A DNA stretch of 46,782 nt from Candidatus Woesebacteria bacterium (lineage in GTDB: Bacteria; Patescibacteriota; Microgenomatia; UBA1400; UBA1396): positions 1-46,782 of the forward strand of contig JAJOJK010000021.1 in NCBI GenBank assembly GCA_021208605.1. Reading direction: 5' to 3'. Of the stretch, positions 35,979 to 44,698 are shown one piece after another. The position numbers were made by a program, and so were the translations under genes. Under the pieces are notes generated by a model that saw nothing but the letters and a program-made list of their open reading frames with translations, was not told the DNA's origin and searched no databases. Positions within the stretch are counted from its first letter, which is position 1. Every line of letters starts with the position of its first letter.

Positions 35979-37169
35979 ATGACACAGTCAAATTACACCA
36001 GTTTGTATCGCCGATATCTGGCTTTTCAGTTTTTGCGCGGACTGCACTTTTTTAGTGCGGTTCTTATGCCAATGTTTACTGATTGGGCGGGATTGTCGGA
36101 GGCCTCAGTTTTGATGATTCAAAGCTGGTTTTGGTTCTGGGCATTTTTCTTGGAGATTCCAACGGGAACCGTGGCGGATCGCTGGGGACGCAAGTACTCC
36201 CTGATGTTGGGAGCTAGTGCTTGGGTTATCGGTGCGCTGATCTACGGATCGGTGCCTATGTTGGCCGTCTTCTTACTGGCCGAGTTTTTATTTGCTTTGG
36301 GAGTGGCCTTAATGTCGGGCGCCGACGAGGCACTTTTATACGATGCTCTCAAGCAAGTCGGGCAAGAGGATCAGGCGCGTCATATCATGGGCCGAGCACG
36401 AGCGTTTCATTTAGCGGGTATTCTCTTCTCCGCTCCTATTGGTAGTGTGGTAGCTGCTCAATTCGGCTTAAATGCGCCGATGTTGCTGTCTGCTGTGCCG
36501 GCTCTGTTGGCCGTGGTCCTCATTTGGCCGTTGGCTGAGCCACGTTTGCACGACCATGATGAGATGGATTATTGGCAGACGCTCCGTGAGGGAACCCTCT
36601 ACTTTTGGAGAAAAAAGCTCTTGTGGCCGATTGTGATAAATGCCACGGTAGTGGCGGTGGCCACCTACTACGTTATTTGGCTCTACCAGCCGCTTTTCCA
36701 GCGGCTAGAGGTACCAATTACGTGGTTTGGCTGGGCGCATGCTTTCTTTGTAGTGATTGAGATGCTCGTGAGTAGTCAGTTCGTGCGGTTGACCCATTGG
36801 TTTGGCGGGCCGCGGCGATTTAAAGTGGCGGTACTGATCTTGACGGCGCTCGGATTTCTCAGTGTGGCGGTGTATCCTCATTGGGTCACTGTTCTGGTGA
36901 TGCTCGCCCTGAGCGGCGGTTTTGGTTTGACGTATTTTGAGTATGTCAAAGCAGATCTGCATCGCTTTATTCCATCCAGTCAACGAGGAACGGCGATCTC
37001 TACCCTCAAGATGCTGCAAGGTATTGGACGGTCATTGCTGAATCCGGTGGTGGGCGTGATGATCGTTTCACAGATGAGACCATTAATGAGTGCTCTTGCC
37101 TTCATGGTTGTTGCCAGTATATTTTTGCTCTTCAGAGCACCCGCTAAAAAAGTGAAAATTGCTGAGTGA
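35979..37169 (+). CDS. MFS transporter
   Basis: FFLEIPTGTVADRWGRKYSLMLGA; 10+ hydrophobic segments; RBS aaggag before the 35979 ATG. Confidence 0.88.
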   Translation: MTQSNYTSLYRRYLAFQFLRGLHFFSAVLMPMFTDWAGLSEASVLMIQSWFWFWAFFLEIPTGTVADRWGRKYSLMLGASAWVIGALIYGSVPMLAVFLLAEFLFALGVALMSGADEALLYDALKQVGQEDQARHIMGRARAFHLAGILFSAPIGSVVAAQFGLNAPMLLSAVPALLAVVLIWPLAEPRLHDHDEMDYWQTLREGTLYFWRKKLLWPIVINATVVAVATYYVIWLYQPLFQRLEVPITWFGWAHAFFVVIEMLVSSQFVRLTHWFGGPRRFKVAVLILTALGFLSVAVYPHWVTVLVMLALSGGFGLTYFEYVKADLHRFIPSSQRGTAISTLKMLQGIGRSLLNPVVGVMIVSQMRPLMSALAFMVVASIFLLFRAPAKKVKIAE

Positions 37170-37173
37170 ATTG

Positions 37174-37202
37174 AGATGGTCGGTGCTTAGCGCCGACCAT
37201 CC
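37174..37202. terminator. Hairpin, probable terminator without a U-tract
   Basis: GATGGTCGGTGC-TTA-GCGCCGACCATC. Confidence 0.5.
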
Positions 37203-37283
37203 TCGATGTATTCCACAGATCTCTTACTCAATACACACACTTTTCTTACCGACATCTTGCTTACTTTTGGTGTAATTGAAACC

Positions 37284-37736
37284 ATGAAAGTCACCAACCT
37301 CACCCGCTTGCTCATCATGGTCGGCATCCACTTTGTTTTGATGTATGGACTGATGTATGTCATGGTCGACACTTGGCAGCATGTGCACCTTAACATCAAC
37401 AAGTTTTACATGGCTGGGATCATGACTGCGCCGATGATTCCGGTCTCCGGTCTTTTGATGCACGGTATGTACGAATCGAAGAAGATTTTGTATGGCTTGA
37501 TGGCGGTGAGCGTTGTGGGAGTGATTTCACTTTTCCTGGTGATTCGGGAACAAGCCGGCGTCTATGATACCGAATTTTTACGCTCCATGATTCCGCACCA
37601 CTCCAGTGCCATTTTGATGTGTGAGCGCGCCACTATACAAGATGCTGAAATTCGCGAGTTGTGTCAGGAAATCGTGATAACACAAGAAGAAGAGATTGAT
37701 CAGATGGAAGCTATTCTTGAGCGTATGAATGAGTAA
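37284..37736 (+). CDS. DUF305-type membrane protein
   Basis: FLRSMIPHHSSAILMCERATIQDAEIRELCQEIVITQEEEIDQM. Confidence 0.85.
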   Translation: MKVTNLTRLLIMVGIHFVLMYGLMYVMVDTWQHVHLNINKFYMAGIMTAPMIPVSGLLMHGMYESKKILYGLMAVSVVGVISLFLVIREQAGVYDTEFLRSMIPHHSSAILMCERATIQDAEIRELCQEIVITQEEEIDQMEAILERMNE

Positions 37737-37738
37737 TG

Positions 37739-38327
37739 TTACCGCTTTTGTTGATAAAAGTGGTTTCGTTCTGCAAAGAGTTTTTCGAACTGTTCTTTTC
37801 CGTACGCCGTAAGAAACTTCGGACGGCGTTTCTTTTTTACCCCTTGCATGTAGCGTCGGTTAGAAGCGGCGTCAAAGAACGGTTTTGTCTCGTGCACATC
37901 AAGGGCGCCAAGGGTGTCAGCTTCCAGCAGCACGCGCTCATCTGGTTCGTGAATATCGCGGAAAGAGTCGTGTACGCGTACTAAATGTACGGCGCGTTTT
38001 TTTTTGTTCTTTTGTCAGAAAATCAAATTCTGGTTTTTGTAGAAGTTTTTCCAGCTTTTCTGCGCCGAGACGCATGTGCTCTTTTTTGCGGGAGATGACT
38101 TGGTCAAAGTTGAGTGGTTTTCCATCGGCGAACAAATCTGCATAGCCCCAGTCGTGGGCGTAAGCGGCGATTATGAGAACATCGCGATCAAGCTTGAGCT
38201 CTGGTGTTTGCGCAATAATTTCTTTGAGATATTTGACCACGGCTTCCGTATGTGGCCGGTCCCAATTTGGTCGGCCCTTTTCGAGTTCAGGGAAGATGGT
38301 GTCCCGTAAAATAGTTTCGTAGGTCAT
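37739..38327 (-). CDS. HD-domain phosphohydrolase, apparent frameshift at an A9 tract (37997-38005)
   Basis: RPHTEAVVKYLKEI, AAYAHDWGYADLF; A8 would join LTKEQKK to RAVHLVRVHDSFRDIHEPDERVLLEADTLGALDV. Confidence 0.8.
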
Positions 38328-38339
38328 AATTTCAGTATA

Positions 38340-39734
38340 TCAAGTTTCAGACAAGGATTTTGTCTCCCACTGAGCAGTATAGTCTTCAATAGCAAATTTT
38401 CTTTTGAGACCCTCGAAATTCATGTATCGAATTTTGCCGAACACTGCTCTCTCTTGCCACGGACGATCATGCACTCCGGCGATGGCCCACAAAATGCCCA
38501 CGTAGCCGTTGGGATCGCGACCGTCGAGTTCGAGGAGGTCATTTATTTGAATGGCTATCTCAATTGCTTTCTCAGCGTTTTTACTCCACTCCAAGATTTT
38601 TTTGGCCCAGTACATGCGCATGTAGCCATGCATGTAGCCGGTCTGTAGAAGCTGATTTTGGGCGGCGTTCCAGGCGGGATCGTGAGTCTGGGCGGTCAGG
38701 AGTTCTTGGAAACGGTAGGTGTGTTCGCGGGCATCGGACTTGTGTTCCTGCAAGGTGGTTTGTGCCCATTCAGGTGCGGCTTGAATACTCAAGGGATTTG
38801 CCGTGTAGTAGCAAAAATTATCTGACAACTCTTTACGCACCACAAACTCTTCCAGGAAGGCGTCTTTGTCTTTTTGCGGTGCCTTGGCTTCCTCTATTGC
38901 CGCGCTGACTTCCGTGGCAGCCAGGTGTCCAAAATGAAAATATGCCGAGAGCTGTGAGGTGTGCGCTTCAGCGGGGTCATTACGCCGGTCAGCATAGTGT
39001 GGCAAACGATCAGTCACGAACTGCTTCAGCGCTTTGCGTGCGGCTTGACGACCAGTAGGTTTTTCAAGCGGCGGATATCCCTTTTGGGCTGTGATTTTTT
39101 TGCGGATAGTTTGCCAGGACGCGGCTTTGAGATCGAGTGTTTGTTTTTGTATTTCGAGGTTGCTTACCGGTTTAGCAAACGTTTTGTAGTGTTTCCAGAT
39201 TTTCGGGCGGATGGTGCGGGCCGCATACTCTCTTTTTTCACTGGTGATCCAAACAGGAATGTGGTTATGGCCATCCACGACGATGAGTGGGACGCCAGTC
39301 TTTTTTTTGATGTCGTCATACCACTGGCGATATACCGGTAGCGGAAAAAGATCGGTGAGGATGAGTTGCGTGGGGTGCTTTTTGACGAAAGCGGGAATTT
39401 CGTTAGTGGGATCACCAATAAGGAATGAGAAGGCGATTTTTTTTCGCTGGAGAGTCGCTTCTACTTCTTCGAGTCCAGTGAGCATAAAGTCGAGTGTGCG
39501 CTCAATGATGTTGTGTGTATCTAGATCTGGGCGCATGGCCACGACGACTGTGAGAGGCACATTGTGTTCATGTGCGAGAATCTGCGCCAGGCGTAAGCCG
39601 CGGTTTTGTTTAGCTCGATGCTCGCGGAGCATCCAGTACACAACGCCCTCTTTTTTTGACCATTCTTGTGGAACTGAGTCGTGTTGTGGGTCGATGAATT
39701 TTTGGAGGAAGGAGCGTTCAGTGTCGGCAGGCAT
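38340..39734 (-). CDS. phrB: Class II-type deoxyribodipyrimidine photolyase
   Basis: VVYWMLREHRAKQNRGL, GYMHGYMRMYWAKKILEWS, DPNGYVGILWAIAGVHDRPW; start re-set to MPADTERSF from TATACT-N6-ATG. Confidence 0.9.
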   Translation of the reverse strand: MPADTERSFLQKFIDPQHDSVPQEWSKKEGVVYWMLREHRAKQNRGLRLAQILAHEHNVPLTVVVAMRPDLDTHNIIERTLDFMLTGLEEVEATLQRKKIAFSFLIGDPTNEIPAFVKKHPTQLILTDLFPLPVYRQWYDDIKKKTGVPLIVVDGHNHIPVWITSEKREYAARTIRPKIWKHYKTFAKPVSNLEIQKQTLDLKAASWQTIRKKITAQKGYPPLEKPTGRQAARKALKQFVTDRLPHYADRRNDPAEAHTSQLSAYFHFGHLAATEVSAAIEEAKAPQKDKDAFLEEFVVRKELSDNFCYYTANPLSIQAAPEWAQTTLQEHKSDAREHTYRFQELLTAQTHDPAWNAAQNQLLQTGYMHGYMRMYWAKKILEWSKNAEKAIEIAIQINDLLELDGRDPNGYVGILWAIAGVHDRPWQERAVFGKIRYMNFEGLKRKFAIEDYTAQWETKSLSET

Positions 39735-39825
39735 GCAATCAGTATAGATGGTTCGTTTCATTTCTGCATTTTTTACTGGAAAAATGGTACAGTGAGAGAG
39801 AAAACTATACTCTCAAGGAATATCT

Positions 39826-40446
39826 ATGACCGAAATCGAAAAAAAGCGGAAAGCGAGACAGAGCCTAGATGATTTGGCTGAGAACAATCGGCCAGCCTAC
39901 GACTTTCTGATTCGCCTCTCTCGAGAAATTGAACTGTATACCAATCAACTCAACTCGATTGAAGATCAGACAAAGCGAATGGAAGTTCTGGCAATACTTG
40001 CCGGACTGGTCGCTGTGGTTCTTGTTTTCATATCTTCCGAGGTCTTTTTTCCAGTCAGCCTGACCCTTGGGATCGGTGCACTGGTTACTATATTGACGAC
40101 TCTCACAAAGCTGCAGGAATATACCGAAACGGCCAAGTTGGAACACCAAGCTATCCAAGAGTTTGCTGATGCCGCGATCGATCAAGAGCCGACCCGTCAC
40201 TATCTAGAGGGCCAACACCGCAATGGCATGCTGCGAACTGTGATGGCAGCGTTTTTTGCGCGCCGCAGTCAACCAGAACAGCGTTTGCGCTACTTAATCC
40301 TGATGGCGCAAATGCTTGATGATTCCGTGCTCCAAGATGAGGCTGCAGAGCCAAGCTATGCTCGTCTCATGGTTGATGAAGGCGAAAAACCAAAACGTGG
40401 ACATGTTTTTGAACAGCCCGATGGCCAACGGCAGAGTTGGCGGTAA
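39826..40446 (+). CDS. Hypothetical membrane protein with two TM segments
   Basis: MEVLAILAGLVAVVLVFISSEVFFPVSLTLGIGALVTILTTL. Confidence 0.65.
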   Translation: MTEIEKKRKARQSLDDLAENNRPAYDFLIRLSREIELYTNQLNSIEDQTKRMEVLAILAGLVAVVLVFISSEVFFPVSLTLGIGALVTILTTLTKLQEYTETAKLEHQAIQEFADAAIDQEPTRHYLEGQHRNGMLRTVMAAFFARRSQPEQRLRYLILMAQMLDDSVLQDEAAEPSYARLMVDEGEKPKRGHVFEQPDGQRQSWR

Positions 40447-40483
40447 AAGAGATGCGAGGGAGAGATTGAATTATCGTTGGGAT

Positions 40484-41398
40484 CTACCCAAAATACGGCA
40501 CGCCCCACCACTCGCTCGGATCGACAAAGCGGTGACCGCGGTCGAGGGCGTTCAAGCGATTCATTTCTTCATCGGTCAGCGTGAATGCAAACACGGCGAA
40601 GTTTTCGGCGATGCGATTGGGATTGGTTGACTTCGGAATCACTACCAAACCGCGCTGCAGTGACCAGCGGATGAGCACTTGTGCTGGAGTGACACCGTGC
40701 GCTGTCGCGATGTCTACGACCACTGGATCGACCAGTGGTTTCTCACTACGTTCGCCAAACGAACCGAGAGGCGAGTACGCCGTAACGGCCACGTTTTTAT
40801 CATGACAAAACTCAACCAATGCCAACTGCGCGTTGTACGGATGGATTTCAATCTGATTCATGGCCGGCTTGAGAGTAGCGTAGTTCAAAAGGTCAACCAT
40901 CAAGGGAGCGGTATAGTTCGCCACGCCAATAGACTTGACGAGATCTTCTTCCACTAACTGTTCCATTGCGCGCCAAGTTTCTTGGAGGGAAACAGCTTCC
41001 GTTTTTACTCGTCCGTCTTCGCCATGAGGTTCTTTTTCTTCTCCTGCGGCAAAGGCAATGCCCCAGTGCACTAAGTAGAGATCCAGGTATTCCAGTTGAA
41101 GGTTCTCGAGCGTGCGGCGGCACGCTTGAGCCACCGTATCTGGATGGTGGTCGGTATTCCAGAGTTTGCTGGTAATAAAGAGCTCTTCTCTCTTGACTTC
41201 GCCGTTGGTGAAGAGTTCTTGTAAGGCGGTGCCGATCTCGGCTTCGTTGCCATAAATGTGGGCGCAGTCGATATGGCGATAGCCAGCGCGGACCGCGATT
41301 TTAACCGCTTCGCCCACTGAAGCGGTTTCTGATTTCCAGGTTCCCAGTCCAAGTTGGGGGATGGTCTTGCCGTTGTTGAGGGTAAGTGTCGGTTGCAT
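40484..41398 (-). CDS. Aldo/keto reductase
   Basis: KTIPQLGLGTWKSE, YRHIDCAHIYGNEAEIG, VVIPKSTNPNRIAEN. Confidence 0.93.
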   Translation of the reverse strand: MQPTLTLNNGKTIPQLGLGTWKSETASVGEAVKIAVRAGYRHIDCAHIYGNEAEIGTALQELFTNGEVKREELFITSKLWNTDHHPDTVAQACRRTLENLQLEYLDLYLVHWGIAFAAGEEKEPHGEDGRVKTEAVSLQETWRAMEQLVEEDLVKSIGVANYTAPLMVDLLNYATLKPAMNQIEIHPYNAQLALVEFCHDKNVAVTAYSPLGSFGERSEKPLVDPVVVDIATAHGVTPAQVLIRWSLQRGLVVIPKSTNPNRIAENFAVFAFTLTDEEMNRLNALDRGHRFVDPSEWWGVPYFG

Positions 41399-41528
41399 AG
41401 TGCTAGTGTAACAGCTTTACTAGAATCACATATGGCAAAAGAGTTTTTTGTCGAAAACGAATGAAGAAGATCGTTCATCATGCGCAACAAAAGAAAAGGA
41501 GCAAGTAAAAAATTATAAGACTAAAGGT

Positions 41529-41559
41529 TTGACCTTGAATCTGATTTTTTTGCTATACT
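41529..41559 (+). promoter_or_regulatory. Promoter of sensor kinase operon (leaderless type)
   Basis: TTGACC-N19-TATACT; ATG 10 nt after the -10. Confidence 0.5.
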
Positions 41560-41569
41560 GGCACGGCAT

Positions 41570-43846
41570 ATGCAGCAGTTTTCAGCGTATCTCATAGAAA
41601 AAATACTATTGGCAAGAGATACTTTTGAGTTCAGTTTTCGAGTTGAATCCGGCGAAGAAATTGATTTTTTGCCCGGTTCTTATATTTGGTTGATCCTTCC
41701 TGGTGTGCCGGAAGATGATCCGCGTGGCAATCGGCGTGCTTTCTCTCTTTCGGGCTACGATACAGAAACGAAGATCCTAAAAATTCTTTTCCGCACTTCT
41801 CTCTCTGGTTACAAGCGCACACTCGAGCACATGCCAGAAAACACTGAAGTGCAGATATTGGGACCAGCTGGCTCAACCTTTCATTGGGATGTCGATTTTT
41901 CTGTTGTCAAACCGCAGTATTTGATTGCGGGTGGTGTTGGTGTGGCTCCCTACCTTCACTACGTTCGTCGGTTGCCAGGACTGGAACAGAGCGTTCCCAA
42001 TCCCCTCCACCTGCACTTTGTGAACACCAAAGAAGATCGTGCCTTTATGCTCGATGAGTTACAGCGGTTGTCAGCGCAGAAACGTTTTTCTTTTGCGCAT
42101 TCGCTTGGTATTTTTCAGGCAAGCGAGTTGCTGTCAGTACTCGATCATCCAGTTCCGCTAAGTGAGTGTGAGTTTTACATCTCTGGGACGCAGCCGTTTG
42201 TACAGCGTGTGTATGAGGAACTTTCTACTAGTGGAATTCCATTACACCAGATGCGATTTGAGCAGTTTTACCCAGTCACGAATACGAAAATTTCACAGTA
42301 TTTTGCACGCCTAGAAGATCAGGATTCTGCCAGTGAAGCACCAATCGATCCGTTCCGTTTATTGGTGGATGGTACGAGCAGCCACCTCATTGTGACCGAT
42401 GAAAATGGCCTGATTGTGTTTGCTAACCAAGCGGCGCAAGATATTACTGGTTTTTCTTTGTCTGAGATGATGGGTAGCACACCGCGACTCTGGGGTGGTG
42501 AGATGCCAGCCCAGTTTTACCAAGACCTCTGGCAGAAGATTAAGGTAGAGCGAAAAACAGTAGTTCATGAAATACAAAACCGGCGCAAGAATGGTCAAAA
42601 GTATTTTGCCCTTGCCCGAATTACGCCACTGATTGAGGAGGATCAGGTCATCGGTTTTATTGCTTCGGAAGAAGATATCACTGAACGTGTTCAGATGGAG
42701 AAGGCAATTCTTCTCGATAAGCAGAAAGATGAAGCCATGCTGAACAGTATTGGTGAAGGTCTTGTGGCCCATGATCAGTCAGGAAACGTTATCTTAATGA
42801 ATGCAGCTGCTCAGACAATGCTCGGTTACTCCAGTGATGATTTAGTCGGACAGAAATTTGTCGAAGTGGTTAGAGCCGAGGACGAACGCGGCAATGTCGT
42901 TTCAGCGGAAGAACGATCACTGACAAAAGCGTTTGAGCGTTTAGAGCCGCTTGTGGATGATCATGTGTATGTCCGCAAGAATGGCAGCAAATTTGTCGTT
43001 CAAGTTACCAACTCACCGATATTGGATGGTGAGAAAAACTACGGTGTGATTCAAGTATTCCGCGATATCACACACGATCGCGAAGTTGACAACATGAAGA
43101 CTGAGTTTATTGCGCTGGCTTCGCACCAGTTACGGACGCCGCTTTCTACCATTAATTGGTATATCGAGATGGTACTTTCTGGAGACGCAGGCGAGATAAA
43201 TGAAGAGCAAAAGCGCTTTTTAACGGAAGCCTACCAAGGAGCCACGCGTATGGTTTCTTTGGTGAATGCTCTTTTGAATGTGGCGCGCATTGAGTCTGGC
43301 ACATTTATTGTCGATCCGAAGCCGACCGATCTGATTCGAATAGCTCGCTCGGTAATGGATGAATTGAAACTCGAAATTGATCAAAAGAATATCCGTTTTT
43401 CTGAGGAGCACGATACCTTTGAGGAGGTAAATCTTGATGAAGAATTGACGAAAATAATCATCGATAACATTGTGACCAATGCAGTGAAGTACACACCAGC
43501 AGGTGGAAAAGTCCATATGGAGATACGTCGCTTCTCCGCTGGCGAGCGGCTGCCATCAGATGGGCAAGCTGAAGAAGATGGATTTCTGGTGTCGGTGAGA
43601 GATACTGGGGTAGGTATTCCAGAGCACCAGAAAGCGCAGATTTTTGATAAGCTCTTCCGCGCTGATAATGTGCGTAAGACCGACACGCAAGGAACCGGTT
43701 TGGGGCTCTACATTACTAAACGTGTGGTTGAGCAATCAAGTGGTAAGATCTGGTTCCAGTCCACTGAAAATGAAGGTTCCGTATTTTATGTGTATTTGCC
43801 CATGACCGGAATGTCAAGAAAAGAAGGAAGTCGTCGTTTGGAATGA
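41570..43846 (+). CDS. Ferredoxin-NAD(P) reductase-like FAD/NAD(P) module fused to PAS-PAS-HisKA-HATPase sensor histidine kinase
   Basis: RRAFSLSGYD (FAD), LIAGGVGVAPYLHYVRRL (nucleotide), EFYISGTQPFVQRVYEEL...RFEQFYP; two PAS; FIALASHQLRTPLSTINWYIEM; NAVKYTPAGG, DTGVGIPEHQ, GTGLGLYITKRVV. Confidence 0.92.
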   Translation: MQQFSAYLIEKILLARDTFEFSFRVESGEEIDFLPGSYIWLILPGVPEDDPRGNRRAFSLSGYDTETKILKILFRTSLSGYKRTLEHMPENTEVQILGPAGSTFHWDVDFSVVKPQYLIAGGVGVAPYLHYVRRLPGLEQSVPNPLHLHFVNTKEDRAFMLDELQRLSAQKRFSFAHSLGIFQASELLSVLDHPVPLSECEFYISGTQPFVQRVYEELSTSGIPLHQMRFEQFYPVTNTKISQYFARLEDQDSASEAPIDPFRLLVDGTSSHLIVTDENGLIVFANQAAQDITGFSLSEMMGSTPRLWGGEMPAQFYQDLWQKIKVERKTVVHEIQNRRKNGQKYFALARITPLIEEDQVIGFIASEEDITERVQMEKAILLDKQKDEAMLNSIGEGLVAHDQSGNVILMNAAAQTMLGYSSDDLVGQKFVEVVRAEDERGNVVSAEERSLTKAFERLEPLVDDHVYVRKNGSKFVVQVTNSPILDGEKNYGVIQVFRDITHDREVDNMKTEFIALASHQLRTPLSTINWYIEMVLSGDAGEINEEQKRFLTEAYQGATRMVSLVNALLNVARIESGTFIVDPKPTDLIRIARSVMDELKLEIDQKNIRFSEEHDTFEEVNLDEELTKIIIDNIVTNAVKYTPAGGKVHMEIRRFSAGERLPSDGQAEEDGFLVSVRDTGVGIPEHQKAQIFDKLFRADNVRKTDTQGTGLGLYITKRVVEQSSGKIWFQSTENEGSVFYVYLPMTGMSRKEGSRRLE

Positions 43847-43871
43847 TGGCGGAAAGAAAGTAGGTAAACCC

Positions 43872-44273
43872 GTGAGTGCAAAAACAAAAATAGTTTTAGT
43901 AGTGGAAGACGAACGTCCGTTGCTCGATGCTATAAAACTCAAACTTGAAAACAGCGGCATGGAAGCCGTAACGGCTCGCACAGTGAAGCAGGCACTTTCT
44001 TATCTAGAAGAACTGCCCACCGTCGACGGTATTTGGGTCGATCACTATCTGTTGGGTGACGAGGATGGACTTGATTTTGTCGCACAAGTAAAGAATGAGG
44101 GATCCCGCTGGAATCAAATACCGGTTTTTGTCGTGAGTAATACCGCCAGCAGCGAGAAGGTAATGGCCTACATGCAGTTTGGTGTAAGTAAGTACTTTGT
44201 GAAGGCAAACTATCGACTTGATCAAATAATCAAAGAAATTAAGGAGAATTTGGACCATGAGCAGTTTGAATGA
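43872..44273 (+). CDS. Receiver-only response regulator 1 (GTG start)
   Basis: VLVVEDERPLLD, IWVDHYLLGDEDG, VFVVSNTAS, KYFVKAN; no output domain. Confidence 0.88.
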   Translation: MSAKTKIVLVVEDERPLLDAIKLKLENSGMEAVTARTVKQALSYLEELPTVDGIWVDHYLLGDEDGLDFVAQVKNEGSRWNQIPVFVVSNTASSEKVMAYMQFGVSKYFVKANYRLDQIIKEIKENLDHEQFE

Positions 44274-44640
44274 TTCTTCCCCTTCTATTCTCATAGTAGA
44301 AGACGAGGCAGCTATGGCAAAAGCGTTGGAGCTAAAGCTTACCAAAGAGGGTTATATTGTTAAGGTAGCTGCAAATGGTCGAGAAGGCATGTCGGCATTG
44401 CGAGAAAATCAATTTGATGCCATGCTCCTGGATATTATGATGCCGGAAGTAGACGGTTGGGAGATGATGGAGACAATGCAGCGAGAGGGCATCTCTCTGC
44501 CGATCCTTATTACCTCGAATCTGAGCCAAACTGAAGACATTCAGCGAGCAGAGGCGCTTGGGGCGAAGAAGTTCTTAGTGAAGTCAAATCAGACACTTGC
44601 TGACATTGTTGCTGAAGTTCAGATTGTAGTGACTGGGTAA
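44257..44640 (+). CDS. Receiver-only response regulator 2
   Basis: ILIVEDEAAMAKAL, AMLLDIMMPEVDGWEM, ITSNLSQ, KFLVKSN; overlaps regulator 1. Confidence 0.92.
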   Translation: MSSLNDSSPSILIVEDEAAMAKALELKLTKEGYIVKVAANGREGMSALRENQFDAMLLDIMMPEVDGWEMMETMQREGISLPILITSNLSQTEDIQRAEALGAKKFLVKSNQTLADIVAEVQIVVTG

Positions 44641-44698
44641 ATCCTCTTGTTTTCTTTGGGTGTTGTGTGGAGTAAAACATTGCTACAATGGTGTAAAC

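Noticed and set aside
43872-44640. The two response regulators as the DNA-binding activator of the 11-bp repeat regulon
   Set aside because: Both are single receiver domains with no OmpR-type winged helix.
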